Shown: positions 12,097 through 25,140, counted from the first letter of the stretch. The stretch is DNA of 64,000 bases from Pseudoscleropodium purum (GCA_963969395.1 OZ017802.1:19003410-19067409), one strand, 5' to 3'. The notes: generated by a model not told the origin, from the letters alone. Numbers and translations are program-made.

Positions 12097-12735
12097 ATGT
12101 CACGACTCGCGAAGCTATGTGAGATTCTTCATGACATTGAAGCTACTGCCGACCACCTGACGCGAGGGATAGCATTTGCCAAAGAATTAGCCAAATCCGG
12201 TCCGTTTTTCATCGAGGAAATGACGATGCATCTCAAATGGGTGGGCAACATGTACACCATTGTGGTGCGTCGTGAAGCTCGGGTGAAGGACCTCAAGCAC
12301 GAAATCCACCGTGCCTTGAACGTACAACCGGAGGTTCAAAAGCTCATGAGTTGGAACATCCAGAAACACGCCCAACCTGCGACTGACAACACAAGCATAC
12401 AAGACTGCGATTTTGCGAAGGATGCACGGCTCATCAAGATTGGCCAAACCTATGTCAGGGTCGTCAAATTCCATTTCGACCTGAAGAAGATTATACCCGT
12501 TCACCAACACTTGATTCGGTCGCCGGCGTACAACGCAATGAGATTGAAAGAACTCTATGCCAATTTTAAGGCAAGAGCTAGTCTCGATCATCCCCAAGCA
12601 ACCCAAGAAGCTGTTGTACTTGACGAAGAAGGCCAGCGTTCTAGCGTATCACACAAATTGACTTCCGATCAAACCTTGACTAAACCCAGCAACGCCGTAG
12701 AAGTGCCATCATCTCCGCCCAGGTCCCACGTGTAA
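12097..12735 (+). CDS. Putative ubiquitin-like-domain protein, single exon
   Basis: This 212-codon ORF starts at the first ATG after an in-frame TGA four codons upstream. GC content jumps at the ORF start, and codon use is balanced, unlike the AT-driven chance frames around it. Residues about 45-118 read like a ubiquitin-like fold: MHLKWVGNMYTIVV (first hairpin), VKDLKHEIHRALNV (helix), then PEVQKLM, and a late DARLIKIG strand. The spacing recalls the Ubl domains of UBLCP1-like phosphatases and other Ubl adaptors. No diglycine end is present, so conjugation as a modifier is unlikely. The C-terminal ~50 residues are polar and Ser/Pro-rich, probably disordered. The N-terminal ~40 residues look helical. 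No phosphatase or other catalytic motif is visible. It could be a genuine intronless gene, a retrocopy or one exon of a longer gene. The Ubl assignment is by eye and moderate; the function is unknown. Confidence 0.6.
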   Translation: MSRLAKLCEILHDIEATADHLTRGIAFAKELAKSGPFFIEEMTMHLKWVGNMYTIVVRREARVKDLKHEIHRALNVQPEVQKLMSWNIQKHAQPATDNTSIQDCDFAKDARLIKIGQTYVRVVKFHFDLKKIIPVHQHLIRSPAYNAMRLKELYANFKARASLDHPQATQEAVVLDEEGQRSSVSHKLTSDQTLTKPSNAVEVPSSPPRSHV

Positions 12736-14330
12736 CATCTAAGCATGACCTGCGACGCAAAAAAGAACTCAAATCTCCTTTTCTTTGTGAGGAGGCTGAT
12801 CCGACTTCCATGGAGAGTCTGTTCGTGTTAACGAGAGTATGCACCTTCAATTGTTTACAAAGTGGACTTCAAGTGAAGCCTGAAACAATGCTGGATGACT
12901 TATTCTGTGTTACTGTACAAACAAACCGAGAATGCCCCTATTGGTCCCCAAAATTGAATCATATTTGAGTGAGGAGTGCGTGCTTACCATCATGGTGGTT
13001 TATACCCTAAAAGTCATCTACATTGCAGCTTCCACGGCATAACCAAAGAGTGTTAAAGAGGTGGACACTTGTAGATATAAGCTTAATAAGTAACATGCTG
13101 ATAAAAGGTGTGAGATTTCTTCTTCTTCTTTTTATGGTCGCCAGCCGGAGCTGCAAAACATCTGACAATAAGCTCACTGAAAGGACTGCAAACAAACTTG
13201 CCTTGAACAATGTGATGTCATGGTACTTGACTCCCCCTCTTAAGTTACAGTGAAATGATCCCCCTCAGTGATTCACATGCTGCTGCACCTATTAATTCTG
13301 CACAGAGAACGAGCTCCCCTTTGAGGAATAACAAGGCAGTCCAGTCAATTGAACGATGGAAAGATGGGGCAGGGGTTCAGTTTTTTGGGGGGGTATTTTT
13401 GGAAACAAATGAAACAGGATTTTTGTTTTGTTTTGGAAGAAAGGAAACAGGATTTCATCACAGAAAAAAAAAAAAAAAAAGTGGCCTGGCGGGGACAAAC
13501 AAACAAGGTTGAGTTTGTTGGGTGGGTGTTGAGTTTCATCAAACCCTAATAATGTACTTTACCTTACTTGTCTGGAGCTCATGTCCACATTTGTGTAACC
13601 CTATCATTTGCTCCTTGGCGTTTGAGAATATCCTTTGTGGACGGACGTGCCACAAAAGTTTGTTTTTCTCTCTGAAACAGTACATTCAAGTGGTCTTGAA
13701 TGCCACCAAGTTTTTAAATGCAGCCCCAGCACTGCCCTCGCTGCTGTGTGGACGGACTTTGCATTGGACTTTGCCCATCTGTATGATTTTGGAGGAATGT
13801 CGGTTTACATTTCAGTGAAGGAAAAAGGGGGGGCAGCGGCGGAGTGCAGAACTGTTCCTCTTGAAAAGGCAGCAGATACAGTGCTTGGGGGAGTGAGACT
13901 ACCATCAAATAATTGTGTGGGCTTTTGCAGATGTGAGACAAAAGAGAGGCAAATGGAGAACCCAATTTGAATCCCCCGGAAAAAAAAAGAGGAAAAAAAA
14001 AGGTTGGAAACTTTGAGAGTTGTTTAAGATATTTAACATAGTAGGTAGAGTGGTGTGCTTCTAAATACATGTGGACCATGACGTGGAGGAAGACGAGCAT
14101 GCCAGTGACGAGGCTTTGAATCTGTGTTAGAACAAAACTTGTGTAAACTTTAACTTTGTCCCTTCATGAACAAAATCTTGGAATTGGAAGAAGTCCCAGC
14201 TTGAAAGTGAATGAATTTGTGTAACATGCAGTATTGTGTGTGTTGAGGAACTCTCGTTTCTTAATCTCGGAAAGACAAATTGCAACTAAAATTGGGGAGA
14301 GTTTGAGAATGGCATTTGGATAATAATAAT
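12736..14330. other. GC-richer flank downstream of the Ubl-like ORF
   Basis: Composition stays well above the AT-rich background for about 1.5 kb after the stop, with G-runs (13386-13392), an A-run (13465-13481) and repeated short words (GAAACAGGATTT twice near 13409 and 13444; TGTGGACGGAC near 13636 and 13747). Open frames on both strands (for example 13714-14100 -, 13635-13970 +) overlap and carry no recognised domain. It may be the 3' untranslated region of the Ubl-like gene or a separate non-coding transcript. Confidence 0.35.
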
Positions 14331-17300
14331 AATATAATAAGTACTAAATGTTATAAGAAGTGGCATATGTCGCATGATAATCTTTCTTGAAAAATATCAA
14401 GAGGATCTTTAGGAGATACATGTTCATTTTCTAATGTTATCTAAAATGAAAATTACCATTCCCAAAAAAGGATACAATTTTGTAAACATATATCCTAACT
14501 TTATGAAGAGCCTCTCATTGATGCAAGAAAATTCATTGTAGTCTATTTATTGAAAGCAACTAGATGTCTTATTACATGCTTGTTGGTGTTGACCCTAGCC
14601 TTCATTCTTTCTAGTCAAGCTTCAAAGTTAGTCCAACAATTGCTTCTACTTTTATTGACATTAGAAAAAAAGTTGGAAATTTAGATTTGCAATTAGTTTG
14701 GAGTTTCAAATTTAAATTAGATAAATGAATGATTAAAAAAAAATCTATTTCACAAAAATGTCAATTTTTTATAATCATCACAATGAAAGTCACAATGTAT
14801 GTAAAAACTTAAAATTAGAACCTTGTGAATTTGATTGCAAAATCAATCAATTAACATCATAAAAGATTCTCAATAGGCAATAACAAAAGGTTGTAAGTAA
14901 ACAATAGAAAAAATACTTGAACTAATCAAACACATTATTAGACAACAATATAGAAGGTATTTTCTTTGCCACAGCTAGATATTTTATAAATTATATACTT
15001 TGCAAATAAATTTGGAAATCAAGTATCAGTAGTTTGTATTCATTTTTTAGTAATATTTAGTTAAAGACAAATTTATTATAATGAATAATTACACTAATTC
15101 TATAAGCATTTGAATCAACTTTGAATTTGAGATCTTTTGCATAGTTGCTATTAATATTGAACCGATAAATTGATTTTTATTTCAATTTTGCTTTAGGTTT
15201 AGTCCTCAAAGAGCATGGCCTTATAACCAAGGTAGTCACAAAAAAATATTAAATTTTTGGACAAACAATTCAATTATTTGTTTTGATGTAGATGCAAGAG
15301 TCCATATTTAGTCATGCACCTCTAGCATACCCATAGTTCAAATTTTCAAAAATAGAATCTCTCTCTCCATATATATCAATGCAAAAGTAAACTCCAACTT
15401 AAAGGTTGATGTGGGAATTTGATCTTTTTGATCCTTACTTTTTCCAAGCCATGCCCCTATGGTGGTATATAATTTTATTTGGCTAACAATATTATTTTAT
15501 TTTACTTATTTATTTACTTATAAATGACTTGCCATTCAAAAATCACTTATAAACATCTTATCAATATCAAAATTCATAAATTATAGACTACTTTAGAATA
15601 TTAACAATTATGCTAGAAATTTTGGTGACTCAAACAAATTTTATATCCAATCTAAAAAATTATAATTAATAAATTTCTTGAAATAAGTTGATGCATATTT
15701 TAAAAAACATCACTGATATGAGATAGGTTAAATAATAAGGTTAAAATATTAAAATGATTGAATTCTAATATTTTATAACAAATGTATGATAAAAGAAATT
15801 CAACTTACCTTATCTATCACTACAAATAATAAATATAAGTTAGATAGTGTAGAGATATATGTTTAACTCCTTAGACTCTTTGAGGGTTGGCATCTACTAT
15901 CTAAATTATAAATATTTTTAAGAGCTTATGTATTGCCAGAGCTACATGAAAGGAATGGAATATATCCAAGTATATGTTGAAAAAACATTTTTTTTGTCTA
16001 TTCTTTAAATATTTGACTAGTGTGGTCACTCAATGCTTCATGATTATTATGCAAGGTTCTAAAAGAGTTCATATAAGAATGATGAGAAAATAAAAACTCG
16101 AAGAAATGAAGATTTTATGTCTAAATTCTACCCATGCCATTTATTTAGTATACAAAAAATGCTCAAAATCCATACCCACCTTCCTCTTGAGGATTCTTAG
16201 GAATTAAGTGAATTGAATATCTAGTGATGCAAGATCCATCTTATTAGATCAATAGAATCCATTTGGAATTAAAATTAGATTCAATTCAAATATTGAAAGA
16301 CAAAAAAATTTAAAATTTAATGGTTGAAAATTCATAATGCATTGATTAGTCTCTTAAGTTTTGTAGGAAATAAAGTAAAATGCATGTCAATAGATACTTT
16401 ACCCGGTGGTTAGGGTCCACATTTTTTGTCAAATAATTATTTAGAGTTGTAATAAGTATTTTGGCAATTGATTAAAATTTTAAAAATTCTACAATGCACT
16501 GTTTTCTTGTAAAAAAAAATTCTTGAATTTGTATCCTCAAAAATAAGAGCATCAACTTGAAACAAAAATTTTCACCAACCCTAAATGATTGGATACCATA
16601 ATTGCAGCTTTGTGATTTGAATGAACATTCAATTTTGAATTCCTTGAAGGTTATTTAAGTATTTCTAAATCCATCTTAAAAGAAATAGAAAATTATTGAG
16701 TGAAATAAAGTTGGAAACTTAAAATTTTATTCAAATAAATCAAAATGGAATTTCTAAGATATATTCAGAATTTAGAAGAATCTTTAATGTGCATAATGAT
16801 ATGGTGCAATGTCTAAAGATATCCCTTTTGGCTTTTGTAAATCCTAGAGCACCAATTATATTCCAACCATTTGATTTGTTTAGAGGTTGCTACTTTCTCT
16901 ATCAATTTTCTATTTTTGTGTAAACCTCTAATCAATATTTTCAAAAACTACAGTCTCACAATTGGTACATGAATTTTATATTAAAATAGAAAATGGGGAC
17001 AACAATAGCCACCAAGTCAAGCGATGTCTACAAGCATGTTGTATTTGCAGGCATGGCTCATAGAGCCATTTGTTTTCTTTTTTTTTCTTTTTTATCATTG
17101 TAGCAAAAACAAACAAAGAACCATTTGATACAGCTTCCTTGACACTTGGTTCAAAAACAATGTTTTTGCTCTCGTAGTTATCACTAGCCTAGGTGACACC
17201 ATTTTCTTAGTCTCCTCCCTAGGTTGAGATATTATGATGAACCATACAAATTTTTTATTTTTTTCTCCCTTTAATAGTCACTGCTCTTTTTAAGCAAAAG

Positions 17301-17849
17301 AATGCCTACAAGCAAGTACCTTTGTTTTACTTGAATGTGAAGTCATCTAAATGAAGTCCCAAAGAATGCTACCATACTAAGCTTGATATTGCACTATCCA
17401 ATGCTAACAACATAGAGGGACCTCACCATGTTCCTTGTCCTATTTTTGTTTCTTAAAATGTTCACATAAACCATCCCTCTCAAATTTTGTCCCAAACCCA
17501 AACTCCATTGATTGACCAATCATATTCTTATTTTTAGATAATTCTTAGCTTCTCTGCAAATGTTGGTCATTAGGGTCAATAATATATATCAATTTTGGAG
17601 TATTATACAACATTTGGTTCCATTTCAAAAAAATTCTTAAATATCACATCAGGAATCCCTATCTATAATGCATGAAAGAGTATAAAGTCTATATTTGAAT
17701 TTGGGAATGTATACCAATAATTATAAGACACTTTTTCATTTCTTCATTAGTGAACATTGTTTAGGGATATATACTAACCTTAGAATGAACAGTAATAAGA
17801 TGGATACATCCAAAATCAAACCCTTCCTTAAATTGCCATCATTATGCTA
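14331..17849. other. Featureless AT-rich intergenic DNA
   Basis: No open frame above 60 codons occurs here. I saw no terminal inverted repeats, tRNA-like boxes or coding-like stretches. Confidence 0.6.
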
Positions 17850-18050
17850 ACTACATCTTCAAAATCAACATGTTGAAGTATTTATTTTAGAACATTTCCC
17901 AAAAAAAAAACTTTGACCCTTCATAACTTTTGCATATGATATCCAAATGTTGTATTTTTTGGTGCATTGGAACCTCCTTTCCCTTGCCAACAAGAAAATA
18001 TAAAATTCAATAAATCTAAAAATAAGAACTATGAAAAATAGCAAAAAGTG
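17850..18050 (+). repeat. R8 dispersed repeat (copy 1)
   Basis: Shared words in the same order (CAAAATCAACATGT, TTTTAGAACAT, GTGCA then TGGAACCTCCTTTC, AAGAAAATAT) link this segment to 27695-27930. The two copies are clearly diverged. The class is unknown; it directly abuts an R1 element. Confidence 0.55.
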
Positions 18051-18055
18051 ACAAT

Positions 18056-18785
18056 TTAACCTCTAAAGTTCTTTGACTATGTCTTCAACAAAAACACTCA
18101 AAAACTGTCATTTTTAAGACACGTACCAAAAAAAATTTTAAACATTTTTGGACACATCTAATTTTAGGTTCTTGTAGTATGATAATTTGAAAAGATGTGA
18201 AAAAATTTCAGAAATTTCTACCATATAGATTGCAAGATATTAGCATTTCAATTGTCAAAAAGCCTATTTTCGGCCTTGCGAAAAAACGGGCAGCTGCACT
18301 TCACAAGGTCACATTTGTATGAAAAAATTTCTATAATGGTTGCAATTCTTTGGATTCATTCTTCAAGGAAAGTTGGCTAAACACTTGAAAATTTTTAGAT
18401 CATTTGAAATTGTACAATATATAAGAAAAAAATAGTGAGTAGAAAGAAGTAGATCTAAAATACCTCATAACTTTTGATTCATTGACAAAAATGGAATGAT
18501 TCAAAGCTTTCTATGTATATATAAATATAAAGAATTAATTTCAAATTTTTACTTTTGAAAAAAGTGATTTTTTCAGATCTGCCCAAGTTGAGAAACAAAC
18601 CACGTATTAAGCCATAACTTTTGACTCAAATTTCCAAATGTCTTGAAATTTGTGCACATCAAAGATATTCCTTGTCCACGCGTTCTATTAAAATCTGGGC
18701 CAAAAATATGGAAATCTCCGCTCACATGCACCTGCCCAAAAAAGTTATGTTGCCAAAAAATACACCTTGGTCCTTTAGGGATTAA
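18056..18785 (+). mobile_element. R1-family element
   Basis: It starts TTAACCTCTAAAG and ends CCTTTAGGGATTAA. Internal words match the 9588 copy in order, including CGGGCAGCTGCA near 18287, AAAAAAGTGATTTTTT, and TCTCCGCTCACA near 18713. It is about 200 bp shorter than the 9588 copy, lacking the middle segment around the CCAATCCCAATGG motif. No target duplication is recognisable. Confidence 0.75.
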
Positions 18786-18795
18786 AGGGAGGGTT

Positions 18796-19002
18796 GCTAA
18801 CATGTGAATTTAAGATCGTGAACCCATAAGCCTAGGAATTTAGGCACCTATATTATAGGCACTTTCTATAGTTATAAAACACTCATATTATAAACAACTT
18901 CCATGGTTCTAAAATACTTTTGTTATAAACACCTTCCATAATTGTAAAATACCTATTTATACTTAGGCTCATAGGCTCGCATTTCTAAGCTCACATACCA
19001 AC
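18796..19002. mobile_element. R6 MITE (copy 1)
   Basis: The ends are GCTAACATGTGAAT and GCTCACATACCAAC, which match the ends of the R6 copies at 23544 and 49660. The interior is full of short palindromic TATA-type words (CCTATATTATAGGCAC and variants) that would fold into hairpins. It has no coding capacity. Confidence 0.65.
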
Positions 19003-19167
19003 ATCGTTGATTTGAATGGTAACTACCTTTGACTACTCTTGAATCCGCAGCCACACTTCTGCACATCCACTGTGAGTGCCAAGTCACAATGCATAGACAA
19101 AAGTTCTTTCCTTGCTTAGTGAGTGAGACCTTTACCATTTGCATTTGTAATAATAATAACAATAAGA

Positions 19168-19284
19168 TTTATTTTATTTTATTTTATTTTTAACAAATGA
19201 AATGGAATGTCATTGCACGGGCAAAAATACAGAACTGCCAGCCACAAGTAGATTGGTAACTTAGCCGTGATCAAGACCAAGGAA
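19168..19284 (-). mobile_element. SINE-like element, family A, deletion variant
   Basis: Read on the minus strand it ends in an A-rich tail (TTTTATTTTATTTTATTT on the plus strand, 19170-19190). The body AGCCACAAGTAGATTGGTAAC matches, in reverse, the full-length family A copy at 35072. About 16 bp are missing around the B box. The surrounding 19003-19740 is otherwise a GC-richer stretch with no recognised gene. Confidence 0.5.
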
Positions 19285-19417
19285 CGGAGGAAGAAATAAT
19301 AATACCATTACCGAGCCATTATTATTGAATAACCTAATTATTATTATTTTTTTTCCATGATGCCAAGCCCAGCGTCTCCCCCAGGGCAGTGAGTACGGTA
19401 CTGATTATGGATGGTGT

Positions 19418-19494
19418 CCTTTTTTTGAGTTTATAGTAGATGGCTCTAATTCAGACCCTCCTCATCAAACCATCCCCTAGGTGGCTTCAAAAGC
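19418..19494 (-). mobile_element. SINE-like element, family B (copy 2)
   Basis: After a T-run (19420-19426), the words TAGTAGATGGCTCTAATTC, AGACCCTC and GGTGGCTTCAAAAG match the reverse complement of the copy at 4150-4279. Two copies in opposite orientation, each with its A/T tail at the same end, support retroposition. Confidence 0.55.
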
Positions 19495-19740
19495 TTACTC
19501 ATGTTGGGAGCTTACTGGGCATTTTCTGTACCCCAGGTCCTTTGCCTTGATGGCATGGGTACACTGTCCTCGGGGAGGGGGGCCCCTGATGGAGCTGAGC
19601 GCACATCCCCATTCAATTCAAAGTTGGGAGGCTCACTAGATTTTTGTGGATTCCTTTGTGGGAATGTGGGGGCTGACTCAACTCCTGGCTGGCGGAGCGA
19701 ACTCATTGGTGGAAGAGGACCGTTCTTTAAAGTTTAACAC

Positions 19741-22191
19741 TAAGGGCAAATATGCAACTACTATGGCCCTAACTAATAATTCTTATAAGTTTTTTTTACT
19801 TTTGCTTATTAGATCGGGTGTGCCATTTTTCATTCAGTTTGCATTAAAATATATATATAATTAGGATTGGAATTGGATAAAAGTTTTAAAGTAAAACAGA
19901 GGTACCCATAACCAATCAAATAAGCAATTTTGAATGTAATTAAGAGTAGTGCAAAGCAAAGCAAATAATTTCAGAAGTGTGCAACAATAGAAACGACAGG
20001 GATTGCAAAAACTTTGATAATTTTATCACTTGAATTGAAATTACTAAGAATTTTGAAAGGTTAAAAGTGCTCTAGATCCATAACCAATGTTTAAAGGCTC
20101 TTTTAATTTAGATCATTCAAGAACTACTGTCCTGTTCATTACTTCCTACTTTCTTGCTTACTACATTGAAACATGTGTCATGCAATTATTGGTCCAAACC
20201 TTGAAAAGGAAGAAAAAAAATACATTCCAAGCTTTGGTTGGAAATAATTACGCTCTACAAGATGAGTATGGGTCATTGGTCAAGAATAGGTGCCCTCTAC
20301 CTTAAGGTAGATTATTGTCTCTTAAAAATCTTTGGCCTCAGAACACAAAATTTGAGATATTGGTACTTCTTTGTGAAAATTAGTGTTTTTCACAATCCAG
20401 ATGGTCAATGTATGACCTAACTTATCCATGCATATGCTATAAATGTTTAGAGTAATTTCAATTATTCAATTGTGAGATAAAAAATGATCAAATGCGGTTC
20501 AAAGTAATTTTTTCAAGGATATTTCTAGCTTCAATTTTGCAGTTTGAGATTTCATATCTATCTTGGATGTAGATCTACAATTAATTGACGGGTGGTTTCT
20601 TATAGACATGTAAATCTTTTATCTTTCCACCACATTTCATTGGAAAAACACATTAATTGATTTTTCCTTAATTATAATAGGAGAAAGAGGCATTGGATTT
20701 GAAAAAATAAGTGCTAAGAACTTTGTCATTGAAAAAAAATAACAATCTCAAAGTCATGAACATTGTAGTAATAAATTCACATCATACATAATTCCTTTTT
20801 TTAAAGAAATAACAAAAATTGAGCTAAAAAATGAACACTATAATTATGTTATTTCTATTTAGATATGCCTTAATTGTTTGCAATATAAAAAGTCTCGTAT
20901 CTTTTGTCTTACTCATCAAATGGAATCAATTCAATCTCTTTTTGTACACAAGGATCCCTAAAATTATATTAACATATATAATATATATTTTTAAATGACA
21001 TAATCATGTTTATAATAAAATAAACTTGTAATTTGTAACTCACAAATAAGATTCTCATGTGTCCACTGGATGTGATATTCATATACCTCTCCAAAAAAAT
21101 TTGAATTTTCAAAAATTTGAAGTCCCTAGATCTTGTCCCAAAACATGAACATCCATAATATGATCACAAGGAATTTTAGGGGTTATCTTCTAATGCATTG
21201 GGCAAAATTGAAAAAAATAAAATGTTTCTTTATGAAATTCAACCACAAAAGATTGTACAAGATTATCATGGGAATGTGACGGCGATTATTTTAAATTATT
21301 AATTGTATACTATATATGAAAGATTATTGCATTTGAAATTAGAAGATTTTATTTATTTGTTTTTATTTACTTGATACAATCAACAAACTTTGACCCCTCT
21401 TGAAGTGAAAATCATACACTATATACGGGGTGTTTGAAGTTTTTGAACATTCCGTGCTTCATCATATTAGTTACACGCTTCCCAACTTTCAAAAGTTGAA
21501 GAGGATTTTACACATGCTCCTTAAAAACAAGGCACCCTACCATATTTTTTTTTAAAGATAAATGTTTGATTTGGCATAAAGCATTTCATCAAAGTAAGAA
21601 TTTTATTCCCATAAAAGGAGGTCTCCTATACCCAATGGTCAAGGTTAATATTCCCAACAAAATAAATAATTGAAGTTGATAGTCACCATTTAGCAAATGC
21701 CTAGAAATAGAAAGATTGATTGTTATTTTTCCATACCATTTTTAAAAAAAAATATTAATTTTGCACAAATTCCAACATATGCTTTCAGAAATACTTTTTT
21801 TCAATCCTAACCACTACAGTAGAGAGGGTAAGTCTGTACTTTGTGCTAACATTTCAAAAACAACCATTCAAAATTGACTTTGTAGTAACCTCTGGTACTT
21901 CAATTTAAATTTCCATTTGACCACTTCAAGATCAATTGTTAAAAGATAAAGAAAAAATCATTGTTTCTGGCCCCATGCAGAAAGATCCACGAGTTTTCAG
22001 ACATCCACTGTCTGTCTGATGACGCAGGACTGGGAATGTTGGAAACGTAAGCTTAAGTTAGATTCATTTGCAAATGCATAAGATACCTTACCTTACTCTC
22101 AACAATTCAGACATTCAAAGCTTCTGAGTTCTTGTATTTTAGCACTTTAAAAAAAAAAATTCAAAAATGTCTTAGAAAACAAAAATATTTG
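19741..22191. other. AT-rich intergenic DNA
   Basis: Only short AT-driven frames occur, and no repeat ends could be recognised. A slightly less AT-rich patch at about 21960-22090 has no identifiable feature. Confidence 0.5.
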
Positions 22192-22270
22192 CGCCTAGGA
22201 GTTGTTCCTCTGGTTCTGTGAACTCTTTCCTTATCATTGGAATTTGTCCATGTGTTTCAAGAAAAAAGAA
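22192..22270 (+). mobile_element. SINE-like element, family A (5'-truncated)
   Basis: The 3' part of family A is recognisable: GTTGTTCCTCTGGTTCTGTG, then CATTGGAATTTGTCCATG and TGTTTCAAGAAAAAAG. The tRNA-like 5' end is missing, as expected from incomplete reverse transcription. Confidence 0.65.
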
Positions 22271-22984
22271 GCTTGTGAGTTTCGACCATTAGTTGTTTTA
22301 GTGTTGGGGAAGAAATGGCGGCTAGTTCAAAATTAGCTGGTGGAATTGGGGAAAAAAAATGGTTGTAATTTGAAAAATATTGGGAAAAAAAACGGTGAAA
22401 AAATCTATGATTTCTTATTTAGAGTAAAAAAATAGGGAAAACAATCGGACTTGGTACTTGGCAACCAATACTATATGGGAATTAAAGGAAGATATTTTGT
22501 GAAACTCCAAAAAAATCCCTAACGTTTAGTTGATTATGCCCCTTAGCTTTTGTAAAATTTATTGATCTCTAGTACAACAATTCGTGCACATTTGGTACCC
22601 TTTTCAAGGTCAGTTTGTAAAATAAAAAATGAGAATGTTGAATGTCTTGAGAAATCACAAGATATGGTTATATGAGAGCATAAAAATGACTAATCTACCG
22701 CATGAATGAAAGAAAACATGTTCAAATGAATGTAAATTTTGTTCTAATTGATGGAAAACTATTTATTTGGATGAAAATTTTGAAATTTTGAAAGTACTAG
22801 AGTGGGAGTGCTAAACCCTGGGTTAATTTATAAATAATTCATTTTGTTGGCTATGTGTTGGAATTGACCAACGGGTAGGGAATCTTGAACTCAAGTGGCC
22901 TAGGTGATTGATTAGACACGTAATGCTAAGGGCACCGTATTTTGGTATTGACTAGACATCAAATTTATATAAAATCTTACCAAA

Positions 22985-23275
22985 ATATTATGATTGATAG
23001 TTATTTTCGAATTCAATATCTTTTGATATCTATCAAAGCACCAAAAATCTAATTTTGAAAAAAAAAAATTGTTCATGATTTTAGTATTGAAGATTTTGTG
23101 CAGAGGTGTCGTTGCAATTTTGATTTTTTAGTGTTGAAGGCTCTTGGAAGAGAGCCTCAAATATAGAGTAGATTTTGAGAGGGCATAAATCAATAGTTAT
23201 GCATATTATCTCTTGTTTCCATATATTTTTCATGACATCGACTTTCGATTTGACATGTAAAAAGAACTAAAAGAC
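22985..23275 (+). repeat. R9 dispersed repeat (copy 1)
   Basis: Words in common and in order with 36195-36500 are AAAAATCTAATTTTGAAAA, GAAGATTTTGTGCA, AGTGTTGAAGGCT and AGTAGATTTTGA. Both copies lack a coding frame. No termini were identified, so the class is unknown. Confidence 0.6.
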
Positions 23276-23543
23276 TTCAGATCATTTTCATTGTTTTAAC
23301 ACATTTTTAATCAAATATTATAATCATTCAATCCATAAGTGTTTTTTTTGTGTTTTATTTTCTTATATGATACATGATACATCTACTTTGAATTCATATG
23401 ATTATAGTTTTTAAGAAAATGATAAAATTAACCAAAACTTGGGTTTTGGATTTAGTATTGAGCAAACACCAAGAAGCTTAGAAAAGGCCTTCGAGCATTT
23501 AGAGATTGAACACTCTTTAGTAGTCAATATAAAGAGCAACAAT

Positions 23544-23756
23544 GCTAGTATGTGAGCATGTGAGTTTTGAGCATGTATATGAGTATATATACTTCAACCA
23601 TTAAAGGTGTTTATAATATAAACACTTATAATATAGGTATCTACATCATAGCTATACTATAATCATAGAAGGTTTCTATAGTATAGACACCTATAACATA
23701 GGTGACATATAGTCTTTTGAGCTCATGTGCTCACATTCTTAGGCTCACATAATAGC
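23544..23756. mobile_element. R6 MITE (copy 2)
   Basis: The terminal inverted repeats GCTAGTATGTGAGC (23544-23557) and GCTCACATAATAGC (23743-23756) match at 13 of 14 positions. The interior repeats palindromic units around CTATAGTATAGACACCTATA. A length near 210 bp with no coding sequence is typical of a miniature inverted-repeat transposable element. Confidence 0.75.
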
Positions 23757-25099
23757 AACCCTTGTGTAAAGAGTATTAAAGGTTTGGTCACAATTCTCAA
23801 TAAGATTTCAAATGTATTGTTGATAACAATAAATGTTGAATGAATATCAATCATATATGGCTTATCATGAATGGAACATAATTCTATGTAGCTTGTATTG
23901 ATTTAGAAAAAACAAAACAAGTCAATTTTTTTTAGTCTTTCCTCTACTTGTACTCTTGCCTCTATATTCCTACAAAGTATGAAGTAGCCTAAGATTATAG
24001 CTATATTATGAAAGATTATATATGTAGCCAATTGTGTTTGATAATTGGCTAACTTTTGGACCAAAGAAGGGGAAGGATTGTATGACACAAGTTTACGCTT
24101 AAGTTAAAAATGAAGTGGCAAAGTGAATAGATTCTTATGAACAATGACGTTGTTACTTGAAAATTGAACTTGAGTCTCTATCATAAAAGAAGTCACATCT
24201 ACATTGCAACACTATTCAAAAAATTCTACAATATCTCTTGTTGGTTAAGAACAACATTACAACAAAATACTATACTTTATTGTCTCTGAAAACTTATACA
24301 AACTTGAAATGAACAATATAATTTGTAAAAATACAAAGATGCCTATTTTTGTATCTTGGAGTTGTATGGGTGGAATCAAACCCCCAATATTGAAATCTCT
24401 CTACAAAAGGAATTTTGAAACTCTTTTTGGAGATGCTTATAGAAGAAAAGATGTGCATATGGATGTTTCTTGAATATTTATACAATCAATTCAAAAATAA
24501 TCCATCAATCAATTATCGTGAATATTAACTCAAATGATTCACCAATAATTAAATTTTGGATTTTTTTGAAACTAAAACTTGGTATACTTTTGATTGGGAT
24601 TGTATCAGAATTGAATGTTAATTCTACAAGATGGAAAAATGCCCATTCTATTCTATATCGTGCAAAAAAAATTGAATGGCACAATAGGTAGATTGTAAGA
24701 TTATTGGACCCGATTGTTATTTGCAAAGAAAGTCCATACCTTAAGTTAGTTTGTTTTGTTGTTTGTTCATTTTGTTTGTCATGGAGAGATCTCTTGGACA
24801 GTGCATCTCCCAATTGTGTTCTTGGTACCGTCAGAAAACCCTTTAGGCTCACGGTCTTTGTTTTGCAACAATTGAACCCGCAGTGTGAAAAGTCATTGAA
24901 TTTTTGAGTTACTTATGAATCAAAAAAAAAAATTAGAAAATCACTTTTGCTTTTATTTTGACTAGAGAAATGGCACAGAGCACAGTGGCACACTACTGTA
25001 CTGTACAGTAGTTCAAATTCAATATAATTGTTTTAGGGCAATATTGACAACGATCCTAGTCCAACAGTCCCCCTGGCTACAGTATGACCAACGACAACA
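23757..25099. other. AT-rich intergenic DNA
   Basis: The open frame at 24505-24852 (-, 115 codons) has no recognised domain and overlaps others on the plus strand. No repeat was recognised. Confidence 0.5.

Positions 25100-25140
<41 letters not shown>
25100..25140. repeat. (ATT)n microsatellite
   Basis: About 13 uninterrupted trinucleotide units. This run creates an apparent poly-isoleucine frame on the minus strand that should not be read as protein. Confidence 0.95.

Noticed and set aside
12187..12606. 139-codon minus-strand frame opposite the Ubl-like ORF
   Set aside because: It is a shadow of the plus-strand ORF; the plus frame is longer and has the domain-like sequence.
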